Of a stretch of DNA of 64,000 nucleotides, positions 8,378-16,467 are shown piece by piece. How positions within the stretch are numbered: the first letter of the stretch is position 1; each line of letters opens with the position of its first letter. A model generated the notes under the pieces. The model did no database searches. It saw only the letters and a list, made by a program, of their open reading frames with translations, and was not told the DNA's origin. A program made the translations under genes and the position numbers. The stretch is from Nitrospira sp. (lineage in GTDB: Bacteria; Nitrospirota; Nitrospiria; Nitrospirales; Nitrospiraceae): contig CP060499.1 of assembly GCA_024760525.1 (NCBI GenBank), positions 1,984,001 through 2,048,000 of the forward strand. Direction: 5' to 3'.

Positions 8378-11215
8378 ATGACGGCTTCACCCACTTTGAT
8401 TGTGCCGACGAAAAGTCGCGCCGTCGCCCATGATCTTCGCGCGCTGTTGGGCGCCGAGAAAGTCAAAGACGACGTCCCCACGATCACGGCGTATGCCGTG
8501 GATGCCAGCATCTATCGGATTCCTCCCCAGGCGGTCGTGCTGGTCGAGTCCGAGGATGATATCGCCGCGACCGTTGCCTATGCCGTCTCTCGAGGGATTC
8601 CACTCACGCCTAGGGCGGCCGGGACGAATCTGACCGGGTCCGCCATCGGCTCCGGTATCATCCTCGATGTGTCGCGTCTCAATCGAATCCTTGAAGTGAA
8701 TCGGGAAGAGCGGTGGGCCCGGGTGCAGCCCGGGATCGTCTTAGCCGAGTTGAACAAGCAGCTCGGCTTGCAGGGCCTGCTGTTCGGGCCGGACCCGTCG
8801 AGCGGGGACATGTGCAAGCTGGGCGGCATGGTCGCCAATAATTCGTCCGGACCTCATACCTTGCGGTACGGGTCGGTGAAGGACAATGTCCAAAGTCTCC
8901 GGCTCTGTCTGACTTCGTCGACGTGGATCGAGGCGCGAGCCTATGCCCTCGACGATCCCTCGCTCGAGCGCCTCCTGACAACGGAACCGGCTCTGCGTGA
9001 TGTCCTGGTCATGACGCAGGCCCATGCGGATCTCATCGCCGCGAAGCGGCCCACGGTCAGCAAAAATAGTTGCGGGTACAATCTGTTTGGGTTGGCCGAG
9101 GCACTTGCCCGGGGCTCCTTCGATCTTCCTAAACTCTTTGTCGGGAGCGAAGGGACACTGGGCGTGATGAGCGAAGCCAGGCTCACGTTGGTCGACAAGC
9201 CCAAGTCCACGTTGACCGCGCTCATTCATTTTCAGAGTCTCGAAGAAGTCGGCGAGGCCGTGCCGCGGCTTTTGACGCTCCGGCCCAGCGCCTTGGAAGT
9301 CATGGATGCCAACACGCTCAACTTGATCGGCCGAGGAAAACACGGCATTCCGGCTGACGCGGCGGCGACGTTATTGATCGAATTGGATGCGGATTCCCTC
9401 GACGTCGATCTGCGCGAGCGGGCCGACGCCATGGCTTCCGTCTGCCGGCCCTACAAGCTGGCGTCGGAGCCGACGCTGGCGTTCGATGCCGAACGCCGGG
9501 AGCAGCTCTGGAAAGCGCGGAAGGCGCTGTACCCGACCCTCTATCGATTCGATCCCAAAAAGAAGCCGATCAATTTCGTCGATGACGTCGTCGTGCCGGC
9601 TGAACGCATCAGCGAGCTGATCCGGTACCTGGAGGAGTTCTTCGATGGGCAACGGGTGCCGGTCGCGATCTTCGGCCATATCGGAAACGGCAATGCGCAT
9701 ATCGTTCCCCTGTTGGACGTGAACGACTCCGGCGATTTCCAGAAGATGGTGCACGCGTATCAGGAAGTCCATGCCACCGTGCTGAATCGGTTCGGCGGCT
9801 CGATCTGCGGAGAACATGGTGACGGCCGTGTCCGCGCCGAGTTCGTCAAAACCATGTTCGGCGAGGAACTCTACGACCTCTTTGTGCAGGTCAAAAAGTC
9901 GTTCGATCCCGGGAATGTGCTCAATCCCGGCATCAAACTGAGCGAGGTCCCTTTCACCGAACATATCGACTACACCAGATTGTCGAAGTCCTGCGCGACC
10001 TGCGCCAAGTGCAATTCGGTCTGCCCCGTGTACGATGTCTTTCAATCCGAGGACATGAGCTCACGGGGCTGGTTCGAGATCGTCACCGCCAAGGATTACA
10101 GCTACCTCAACTCGAAGCGGGTGGTGGAAGCCTGTCTGAACTGCAAATCCTGCCGCACCATCTGTCCGGCGGGGGTGGACGTCTCCGATCTGATTCTTCA
10201 GAAGCGGGCGGAGCATCCGAACCGGTTGGCCGGCTGGATCTTCAGGCGGCAGGCGCAGGGTGCGGCCTTTGAATCATTGTTGCGGTTCCTGGGAAGCACG
10301 CAGCACATCTGGGATCGTCCCTTCTTGAGGAAACTGATTGAACGGATCACGGGGCCGATCATGAAGGCCTTGGCCCCGACGGCACGTTTGCCGCACGACC
10401 TCGTATTGCCGAAACTGGCCCCACGGCACTTGCGTGAGCGGTATGCGCATTTGATCCCCGGTGGGACAGACGCTTCGCCGGCCCGGCCGGTGGCCTATTT
10501 CCATGGCTGCGCCGCCAACTATTTCGACGATGGAGTGGGGGATGCAGTGATCGAAGTGTTGAAGAAACATGGAGTCGAGCCGGCTCTGCCGCCTCAACGC
10601 TGCTCGGGAACTCCGATTCAAACCTACGGTCACGCCGATCTTGCGCGCGAGGGAGCGCGATTCAACCTTCGCTCGTTCGCTCCGTATGAAACGATCGTGA
10701 CCGGCTGCGCCTCATGCACGTTGATGCTGAAGGACTATCCCACGCTCTTCCCGGACGGACCGGAACGCCGCCAAGCTGAAGCATTGGCCAAGAAGGTGGT
10801 GCATATTTCTGAATTCGTCGCCCGTTCTTCTCAACATCCCGCCACGGCCAAAGCGGACGGAGGCACGAAGCGCGTGACGTATCATTCGTCCTGCCATCTT
10901 CGGGCTGCCGGGGTGACGAAAGAGCCGCGCCAGATTCTATCGTCCTTGCCCGGCGTCGATTTCGTGGAGATGCAGGACGCCGACCGGTGCGCCGGCGGCG
11001 CGGGAACCTATGTGGTGAAGGACTACGACACGTCGCAGAAGATCTTCGAACGCAAGGCCCGTGCGATTTCACAAACAGACGCCGACGTGGTGGCGACGAG
11101 TTGCCCGGCGTGCATGATCCAGTTGAAGAACGGATTGGGGGAGGCTGTCGAAGTCAAACACGTCGCTCAGTTGCTGCAGGATGCCTATCGAGCCGCCGAA
11201 GGCGAGAAGAGCTGA
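8378..11215 (+). CDS. Fused FAD-binding oxidase and Fe-S protein (glycolate oxidase GlcD-GlcF / D-lactate dehydrogenase type)
   Basis: A 945-aa fusion that would oxidise a 2-hydroxyacid and pass electrons to the quinone pool. Residues about 40-250 form the PCMH-type FAD-binding domain (PRAAGTNLTGSAIGSGI). Residues about 270-520 form the FAD-linked oxidase C-terminal domain (FGHIGNGNAHI, CGEHGDGRVR). Two [4Fe-4S] motifs follow: Cys539/542/545/549 and Cys586/589/592/596. Residues about 700-940 carry two CCG-type cysteine-rich domains (FHGCAANY with RCSGTP; SSCHLRAAG with RCAGGAG). In E. coli GlcD and GlcF are separate; the one-chain form is known in many bacteria. Substrate (glycolate, D-lactate or another) cannot be told from sequence. 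Confidence 0.9.
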   Translation: MTASPTLIVPTKSRAVAHDLRALLGAEKVKDDVPTITAYAVDASIYRIPPQAVVLVESEDDIAATVAYAVSRGIPLTPRAAGTNLTGSAIGSGIILDVSRLNRILEVNREERWARVQPGIVLAELNKQLGLQGLLFGPDPSSGDMCKLGGMVANNSSGPHTLRYGSVKDNVQSLRLCLTSSTWIEARAYALDDPSLERLLTTEPALRDVLVMTQAHADLIAAKRPTVSKNSCGYNLFGLAEALARGSFDLPKLFVGSEGTLGVMSEARLTLVDKPKSTLTALIHFQSLEEVGEAVPRLLTLRPSALEVMDANTLNLIGRGKHGIPADAAATLLIELDADSLDVDLRERADAMASVCRPYKLASEPTLAFDAERREQLWKARKALYPTLYRFDPKKKPINFVDDVVVPAERISELIRYLEEFFDGQRVPVAIFGHIGNGNAHIVPLLDVNDSGDFQKMVHAYQEVHATVLNRFGGSICGEHGDGRVRAEFVKTMFGEELYDLFVQVKKSFDPGNVLNPGIKLSEVPFTEHIDYTRLSKSCATCAKCNSVCPVYDVFQSEDMSSRGWFEIVTAKDYSYLNSKRVVEACLNCKSCRTICPAGVDVSDLILQKRAEHPNRLAGWIFRRQAQGAAFESLLRFLGSTQHIWDRPFLRKLIERITGPIMKALAPTARLPHDLVLPKLAPRHLRERYAHLIPGGTDASPARPVAYFHGCAANYFDDGVGDAVIEVLKKHGVEPALPPQRCSGTPIQTYGHADLAREGARFNLRSFAPYETIVTGCASCTLMLKDYPTLFPDGPERRQAEALAKKVVHISEFVARSSQHPATAKADGGTKRVTYHSSCHLRAAGVTKEPRQILSSLPGVDFVEMQDADRCAGGAGTYVVKDYDTSQKIFERKARAISQTDADVVATSCPACMIQLKNGLGEAVEVKHVAQLLQDAYRAAEGEKS

Positions 11216-11224
11216 GAGGATTCG

Positions 11225-11503
11225 ATGGTTTCTGTACAGATATTCGGTCAGACGTTACGCGCGGCTGTCGATGAGTATGAGCTCGAAGTTGCCGTGGCAG
11301 GTCCCACCACGGTGAAGCAGCTGATCGAGGCGAACCCTGAGCAACTGGGACCGGTGCTTCAATACATCAAGAGCCGCGAAGCGCTCATTACCGTCAACAA
11401 GAAGATCGGAACGGAAGATTCGCCCGTCCAGGACGGCGACATCGTCAAGCTCTCGTTCCAAGCCCGCACCTCCTACGACGGGACCCGCGACATTCCGACG
11501 TGA
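11225..11503 (+). CDS. MoaD/ThiS-like ubiquitin-fold small protein
   Basis: A 92-aa protein starting MVSVQIFGQTLRAAV, with a beta-grasp pattern and the segment ALITVNKKIGTEDSPVQDGDIVKLS that matches the MoaD/ThiS fold. The usual C-terminal Gly-Gly used for thiocarboxylation is missing; the chain ends TRDIPT, so it may not act as a sulfur carrier. It begins 9 nt after the oxidoreductase stop with GAGAGGATTCG as ribosome site, so it is probably co-transcribed with it. Confidence 0.6.
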   Translation: MVSVQIFGQTLRAAVDEYELEVAVAGPTTVKQLIEANPEQLGPVLQYIKSREALITVNKKIGTEDSPVQDGDIVKLSFQARTSYDGTRDIPT

Positions 11504-11643
11504 GGACTCACTTTCGCCGAAGCCCGGCTCGGAACTTCCTTCAATCGGGAGCTGCTTTCTCAGGCGGAAAAGGGCAAGCTCCGCATTCACCGACGCCGGC
11601 CGAATCTCCGCTGCATCGCGGGCGATCGACACGGAGGAGTCAA

Positions 11644-11725
11644 TCTCACATTTCAAATGAGCAGATCTCAGATGCTGGAGAAGAAAAGTGTCATGCTGAA
11701 ATCTGCCATGTGAGATCTGAGATCT
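11644..11725. repeat. Cluster of inverted AGATCTCAGAT-type repeats
   Basis: AGATCTCAGAT (11663-11673) is the exact reverse complement of ATCTGAGATCT (11715-11725), and TCTCACAT (11644-11651) of ATGTGAGA (11708-11715). The 80-nt stretch lies in the gap just before the broken four-helix-bundle gene and could fold into a stem-loop. Similar GATCTGAAATC wording recurs inside that pseudogene near 11930-11960. Confidence 0.5.
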
Positions 11726-11745
11726 TCGATTTGTCATAGGCATCG

Positions 11746-12142
11746 ATGAAGTACAAGTCCTTCGAAGACCTTCCGGTGTCGCAAGCCGCCATCGACCTCG
11801 CTCGCCGCACATACATCCTCACTGAACATCAAGCCTTTCGAGGCCACACAGGATTACGCGACCAACTGGAGCGCGCCGCGCTGTCGCTCGACGTTGTGTC
11901 TTCTTGAACGCATTCCGAGCTTCTCCTCTCGGAAATCTGTAATCGGTGATCTGAAATCCAACTGCCTGAGTATCTCTCGGCAATTGTACGGCTGGATCGA
12001 ACAGCTCAAGAACTCGGACATGACCGGCCAGCGCGATTTAAATGACAAGATCCGAACCCGTACTGCTGAGAAGAAGGATCAAGAAGAGTTTCTCAAAGAA
12101 TTCGCTCGCATCAGCCAATCGGCAAAACCTTCTGAAATATGA
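11746..12142 (+). pseudogene. Four-helix-bundle (23S rRNA intervening-sequence type) protein, internally deleted
   Basis: The first frame (ATG 11746 to TGA 11905) gives MKYKSFEDLPVSQAAIDLA and stops after LSLDVVSS. The downstream frame (about 11894-12142) gives CLLERIPSF, then ISRQLYGWIEQLKNSDM and EEFLKEFARI. Together they are the two ends of one family of about 115-130 aa. The central segment that normally carries NIAEG and the following helix (about 30 codons) is absent, and the join is also out of frame. I read it as one gene inactivated by a deletion at about 11893. Such proteins are found in rRNA intervening sequences and as free-standing genes; function is unknown. Confidence 0.75.
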
Positions 12143-12391
12143 AATTCTCCCGGCGCAAGAAGTCGGATCGACTTAGGTCGTTAAGGGGCGCCATTTATCC
12201 ACAGCCACAGTCGACCAACCGGCATTGAAGACTCCCTCCGGTTTAGGAACTCATCCTCGAACTCCTCAATACACCGTAGTGCTTCACAGTTATCGCAGGT
12301 CGGAACTAACGGGTCTGTAAGAACGCTGCGTGTCATTCGACTATAGTACGTCCCTGCGTCGCGTCGTGTGAAGCCTAACAGGAGGTGTATC

Positions 12392-13051
12392 GTGAGTCGT
12401 CGATCCCTGTTTGTCTGTTTGCTCGTGCTGGGTTGGTGTACCCTTGCCTGGTCTGAGGTGAGTCGAGCCGAGTGGTACATCGCCGGTCAAGGCGGGTACC
12501 AATTCCCCCAGGATCTGGCCAACGTGCGGGGAACGGGCAATTTCAGCGGGATAACATCCAATGATCTGGACCTCAATAACCAAGCAGCCTTCGGCCTTAA
12601 AGGCGGGCGGTTCTTCAACGGCAATCTCAACTGGCTGGGGCTGGAATTCGACTTTTCGCACAGCGACGCGAACATCGCGGAGCAGCGCATCACGGCGAGC
12701 GCGCCAATCTTGGGCGTCACTCAGCAGAACGGCAGAACGCCGGGCGTGGGCCTCTCGGTCAACCACATGACCGTGAACGTCATCGCGCGCTATCCGGGTT
12801 CACGCATTCAGCCGTACATCGGAGTCGGTGGTGGCATCGGCGTCTCCCTGTTACGTACGGCGCCTCAAGGCGAAACCGACGTGTACCCGGTGTTCAACGT
12901 GCTCGTCGGCACGAAGGTGTTTCTGACGAAACATGTCGCGTTCTTCACCGAGTACAAACATGCCCGGGCGACGGTCGACTTCTCCGATCATCACTTCGAG
13001 GGCGACCTCCGAACCAATTGGTTCATGGGCGGCCTGGCCTATCATTTCTAA
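12392..13051 (+). CDS. Outer-membrane beta-barrel protein (OmpA/opacity-like)
   Basis: A 219-aa exported protein. The GTG at 12392 is chosen because AGGAGGTG lies 4 nt upstream; the frame extends to 12368 without such a site. A signal peptide is visible at residues 1-27 (LFVCLLVLGWCTLAWS, cleavage near SRA-EW). The rest alternates hydrophobic and polar residues in strands such as EWYIAGQGGYQF, LGLEFDFSHSD and PYIGVGGGIGVSLL, and ends GGLAYHF with the terminal Phe typical of BAM substrates. A similarly built protein lies at 25335-26063. Function beyond being a small porin or adhesion-type barrel is unknown. Confidence 0.8.
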   Translation: MSRRSLFVCLLVLGWCTLAWSEVSRAEWYIAGQGGYQFPQDLANVRGTGNFSGITSNDLDLNNQAAFGLKGGRFFNGNLNWLGLEFDFSHSDANIAEQRITASAPILGVTQQNGRTPGVGLSVNHMTVNVIARYPGSRIQPYIGVGGGIGVSLLRTAPQGETDVYPVFNVLVGTKVFLTKHVAFFTEYKHARATVDFSDHHFEGDLRTNWFMGGLAYHF

Positions 13052-13140
13052 CGGTCCGGCCACGATCGTCTTGCGAGGGATAGGTTTCCCACCAGTGATC
13101 GATTTAACGACTTCGCCGATTCGGAGAGGCGTGATTTATC

Positions 13141-13425
13141 ATGGAGAAAGGGGTATGCTTTCCAACGATGCCATCGAATGCTCCAGAGAGACCTGATCGG
13201 CGACAGAATCACCCGCTTGATCCCCAGCGCATTGAAGTACTTGATCCTGTGATGGTCGAAGTGTTGCGACGCAAAACGCCGGCGGAACGGTTGGCCATCG
13301 GATTTGGTTTATGGCGTTCCGCACGAAAGCTCTTACGGGGACAGCTGGCCTCATTGCATCCCGAATGGGACGCCGTACGAATCGAACGCGAAGTGGCACG
13401 GAGACTCTCGCATGGAGCTGTATGA
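13141..13425 (+). CDS. Small helical protein paired with nucleotidyltransferase (possible antitoxin)
   Basis: A 94-aa protein whose conserved core is VLRRKTPAERLAIGFGLWRSARKLL, then HPEWDAVRIEREVARRLSHG. It resembles the small proteins annotated as Rv0078B-related antitoxins, from memory. Its stop overlaps the downstream nucleotidyltransferase start by 14 nt, so the two are translationally coupled. An internal ATG at 13168 is an alternative start. A toxin-antitoxin role is inferred from pairing, not proven. Confidence 0.65.
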   Translation: MEKGVCFPTMPSNAPERPDRRQNHPLDPQRIEVLDPVMVEVLRRKTPAERLAIGFGLWRSARKLLRGQLASLHPEWDAVRIEREVARRLSHGAV

Positions 13426-13999
13426 GTTGCTCGAACAGGTCGTCTTGACCTTCGAGCGGCTCAGGATTCCCTACCTTGTTACAGGGTCCGTCGCCTCCAT
13501 GGCCTACGGCGAGCCACGCCTCACGAACGACATCGATCTTGTGGCCGGCATTGAGCCGCAACATGTGGCTCCACTGATTGCCGCCTTTCCTCCATCAACA
13601 TTCTATCTGAGCGGGGACGCCGTTCAGGACGCCATTGCTCGCCAGGGACAGTTCAACATCATTCATCCGGCGTCAGGCTTGAAAGTCGACGTCATTGTTG
13701 GCCGAGATACGCCGTTCGATCACAGTCGATTCGCGAGAGCAAGAAGACTACGGCCCGTGGAGACGTATCCAGCGACGTTTGCCTCCGCCGAAGACGTGAT
13801 CATCAAGAAAATGGAGTATTACCAAGCCGGTGAGTCCGAGAAGCACCTACGGGACATCACCGGGATGTTGAAGATTACCGGACCAGACATTGACCAGAAA
13901 TATATCGGCGAGTGGGCCGACCGATTAGGGCTTCGCCCGATCTGGGAGGTCATTCTCGAACGGGTCAAGAGCACCGAGAGTCGAGAGCCGCCGGCATAG
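13412..13999 (+). CDS. Nucleotidyltransferase-fold protein (toxin-like, DUF6036/AbiEii-type)
   Basis: A 195-aa protein with the minimal nucleotidyltransferase pattern: GSVASMAYGEPRLTNDIDLV near residues 25-45 (Gly-Ser helix followed by the DxD pair D42/D44) and LKVDVIVG near 90 with a third acidic residue. The ATG at 13412 is used because homology begins MELYELLEQVV; the frame is open upstream to 13304 inside the partner gene. Together with the preceding small gene it forms a compact two-gene cassette of a kind often found in accessory regions. Enzymes of this fold include tRNA-modifying toxins (MenT, AbiEii), but the target here is unknown. Confidence 0.7.
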   Translation: MELYELLEQVVLTFERLRIPYLVTGSVASMAYGEPRLTNDIDLVAGIEPQHVAPLIAAFPPSTFYLSGDAVQDAIARQGQFNIIHPASGLKVDVIVGRDTPFDHSRFARARRLRPVETYPATFASAEDVIIKKMEYYQAGESEKHLRDITGMLKITGPDIDQKYIGEWADRLGLRPIWEVILERVKSTESREPPA

Positions 14000-14087
14000 C
14001 GTCCTGCTCATCTGTTCCCATCTCAATAATCTTCGGCGCTCACCACGTCAGACCCAGTACAAGGGTTTCGCCTAGCACCTCCATTCC

Positions 14088-14999
14088 ATGTTGCTTGAGA
14101 ACATATCCGTACCCATGATGAGTGATTGGACGATAGGGGAGAGGAGTGGGCGAAGACGGCTGCACCGCTGGTCATGGTGCTTCGTCGTGCTGGTGGTGGC
14201 CCTCGCCGGCTGCTCGTTCACCACCACCGCCTATCGGTTTGCCGACCGCATTATTCTCTGGAAGGCCGACCATTATTTTGATCTGAATAGTACCCAGCGG
14301 CATGAACTGGCCGAACGCCTCACTCCCTTGCTAGACAAGCATCGCCACGAGGCCTTGCCGCAGTATGAAGCGTTCCTTCAGGAGGTCCGTCAACGGGTCG
14401 AGCGAGGACTCACGGGGCCGGATATCGATTGGGCCTATGCTGCCTACGATCGGCTGCGGGCCGACCTCTTCGAGCGCGTTGTGGCCGACAGCGGAGCCCT
14501 GCTCGCCTCGGTCGATGCCCGGCAGGTGCGTACCTTCGAATCGGCTTTGCAGAAGGACAACGCCAAAACCGCGCGCCTCGTGCAGGTTTCCGAATCCGAG
14601 CGCCTGAAGAAGCGGGCGCAGACCACCCTCGAGTTGGTGAAAGACTGGCTGGGAACGCTGACCAAAGAACAGCAGGCACAGATCCGTGAGTGGAGCCTCA
14701 CGCTCCCCGATGTTCAACCTGCGTGGGTCGCGTACCAGCAGCAGCGCCAGCAGGAGCTTCTCATTCTCCTCCATCAGGAGAGGACCCCCGAGCGCATCGC
14801 CCGAGAACTCCGCACCATGTTTGTCTACCCTGACCAGACCGCTCCCCGGTCCTATCTACATGCCGTCCGCCAAATGCGCGCAAATGCCAAAGCCATCACC
14901 CTGGCCATTGACGAGCGCATGACCCCCGACCAGCGTCACCACGCCGTCGCCAAGCTTCAAAAGCTCATCGACCAAGTGCACGACCTCCAAGCCGGATAG
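14088..14999 (+). CDS. Lipoprotein, DUF6279-like
   Basis: A 303-aa putative lipoprotein. The hydrophobic segment WCFVVLVVALAGC ends in a lipobox (Leu-Ala-Gly-Cys, Cys about residue 42 from the first ATG). ATGs 27 and 30 nt downstream (14115, 14118) would give a shorter, more normal signal. The mature part is helical and charged, starting SFTTTAYRFADRIILWKADHY, a pattern I recognise from DUF6279 lipoproteins that bind the outer membrane. Function is unknown. It follows the nucleotidyltransferase by 88 nt without apparent coupling. Confidence 0.75.
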   Translation: MLLENISVPMMSDWTIGERSGRRRLHRWSWCFVVLVVALAGCSFTTTAYRFADRIILWKADHYFDLNSTQRHELAERLTPLLDKHRHEALPQYEAFLQEVRQRVERGLTGPDIDWAYAAYDRLRADLFERVVADSGALLASVDARQVRTFESALQKDNAKTARLVQVSESERLKKRAQTTLELVKDWLGTLTKEQQAQIREWSLTLPDVQPAWVAYQQQRQQELLILLHQERTPERIARELRTMFVYPDQTAPRSYLHAVRQMRANAKAITLAIDERMTPDQRHHAVAKLQKLIDQVHDLQAG

Positions 15000-15125
15000 C
15001 TTAAGATCAGCCATGGGCCTCAGCTATTGCTACGGGGGACGTGATTTCTTAAAGGGAAACGGATAAGCTCCCGCCCACGTAACTTATGGTGTATTGAGTG
15101 CCCCCATTTCGTATAAGGCAGTCCT

Positions 15126-15437
15126 TTGAAGACTATTCTTGATTGTTTTGGGCGATTGATAAGACTAACGGATGAGCGAATAGCGCATATTCTGCAACAT
15201 CCTGAAATGGTCGATATGGAATCGGAGATCATTCGTGTTCTGCAGACCCCCGCAGAGGTGCGTCTGTCCCGTTCAGACAGTACTGTTCAGCTATTCTACG
15301 AGTACTACACCAAGACACGTGTTGGTGGGAAATGGCTCTGTGCCGTGGTAAAGTATGCAGCGAATGACGGCTTTGTGGTGACCGCCTATCTTACAGACCA
15401 GCTGAAACCAGGAGAGACCATATGGCCGAAAAAGTAA
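15126..15437 (+). CDS. DUF4258-like / RelE-fold-type protein (putative toxin)
   Basis: A 103-aa protein read from a TTG start. The C-terminal half (GGKWLCAVVKYAANDGFVVTAYLTDQLKPGE) is the pattern of small RNase-fold proteins annotated DUF4258 or PBECR-like. It overlaps the following DUF2283 gene by 16 nt, the same order as the broken pair at 19864-20311. This constant pairing suggests a toxin-antitoxin-like unit, but no activity is proven for it. Confidence 0.6.
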   Translation: MKTILDCFGRLIRLTDERIAHILQHPEMVDMESEIIRVLQTPAEVRLSRSDSTVQLFYEYYTKTRVGGKWLCAVVKYAANDGFVVTAYLTDQLKPGETIWPKK

Positions 15438-15634
15438 AAGTTTGGTTTGATCCGGAAGCCGATTACCTGGAAGTCCAGTTTCGAGAGGCTCCTGGCTTTA
15501 TGCGGCCGACTGCGCACGATGCCGTTATGGAGCGCGTGGATGGGCAGGGCCATGTCCTAGGCTTCAGCGTTATCGGTGTCAGCCGTTTTCGTAAAGACCA
15601 TCCATTAGAAGCTGAGTTGGTCGCCGGGGAATAA
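15422..15634 (+). CDS. DUF2283 family protein (putative antitoxin partner)
   Basis: A 70-aa protein, MAEKVKVWFDPEADYLEVQF, with the DUF2283 hallmarks: a Tyr/Asp-rich first strand pair and the closing GHVLGFSVIGVSRF. Its ATG lies inside the end of the DUF4258-like gene, so translation is coupled. A second DUF2283 gene is at 20117-20311. Confidence 0.75.
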   Translation: MAEKVKVWFDPEADYLEVQFREAPGFMRPTAHDAVMERVDGQGHVLGFSVIGVSRFRKDHPLEAELVAGE

Positions 15635-15777
15635 CGCACCCTCCCTTAAAGCTCCCTTCGGTTCAAAATCATTCTTAGACGGCGCAAGACGCCGTAGAAC
15701 TTCACCTTCCAGGGGTAGACTTCCCGCCGGTAGCGATCTTTTTAAGCTCTTTTTCGTCCGAGCGCTTAATAGTGAGA

Positions 15778-16008
15778 TTATAGGAGCCCGTCACGCTTCA
15801 AATCCTCAAGCACCTTTTCGAACGGACGGGATGGTTCCGTCGCGCGGCGATCGAACGCCTCCAGATCGAGGGCGTCTTCACGAAGAGATGCCAGCACCGC
15901 GGCATTCACTAAGTCTGAAACCGATCGATCGGTCGTGGCGGCTTTGACCTTCAGCGCGCGATAGACTTTGGGCTTCAAATAAATGGTCGTTCGGGTATCT
16001 GTCGGCAT
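15778..16008 (-). CDS. Ribbon-helix-helix (CopG-type) antitoxin-like protein, apparently orphan
   Basis: A 76-aa protein with an N-terminal beta strand RTTIYLKPKVYRALKVKA and the helix-turn-helix continuation TDRSVSDLVNAAVLASL, the CopG/Arc fold that binds DNA as a dimer. Its C-terminal part (FEKVLEDLKRDGLL) would contact a toxin. No RelE or PIN gene follows it on the minus strand, so the toxin seems to have been lost. Confidence 0.8.
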   Translation of the reverse strand: MPTDTRTTIYLKPKVYRALKVKAATTDRSVSDLVNAAVLASLREDALDLEAFDRRATEPSRPFEKVLEDLKRDGLL

Positions 16009-16235
16009 GGATGATTCCTCCAGCTAGTACCTCATGGCATTATTGCATGATGACACCAAAACGCTACAGGAAATCGCGGGATGTGTTGCCACAGTGAACG
16101 TCTGACTCGTCAGCCTGTTGAGACCTACCATAAGCCGCACGCCATTTGATCTCAGTTCGATATAAGTGTAAAGTCCTAAACTATAACGTGTAAGTTATGA
16201 CGCCATTATCAGGCGAAGGTCATGAGGGATAAACC

Positions 16236-16376
16236 GTGAGAAGGGCCAAACGAGCCAAACTTGAAGCCGCCGGGTGGGCTATCGGGTCGGTAAAAGAGTT
16301 CCTCGATCTGTCAGAGGCCGACGCCACATTCGTCGAACTGAAATTGGCTTTCAGCCGTAGTCTACGGCCTGGATGA
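16236..16376 (+). pseudogene. Remnant of an HTH antitoxin-type regulator
   Basis: From the GTG at 16236 the frame reads MRRAKRAKLEAAGWAIGSVK, then FLDLSEADATFVELKLAFSRSLR and a stop. This is the N-terminal part of a family of about 95-aa XRE-type regulators in which a helix-turn-helix would follow SLR. The HTH is missing because the sequence passes at about 16360-16368 directly into hsdR. An imperfect dyad TATAAC-N6-GTTATG just upstream (about 16181-16199) may be its former operator. Confidence 0.6.
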
Positions 16377-16467
16377 GATTGGTAAAGAGCAACGTGGGAA
16401 GAAGTTCGCGATCATTATTGATGAAGCGCATTCCAGTCAGGGCGGTCGCACATCAGCAGCGGTCAGT

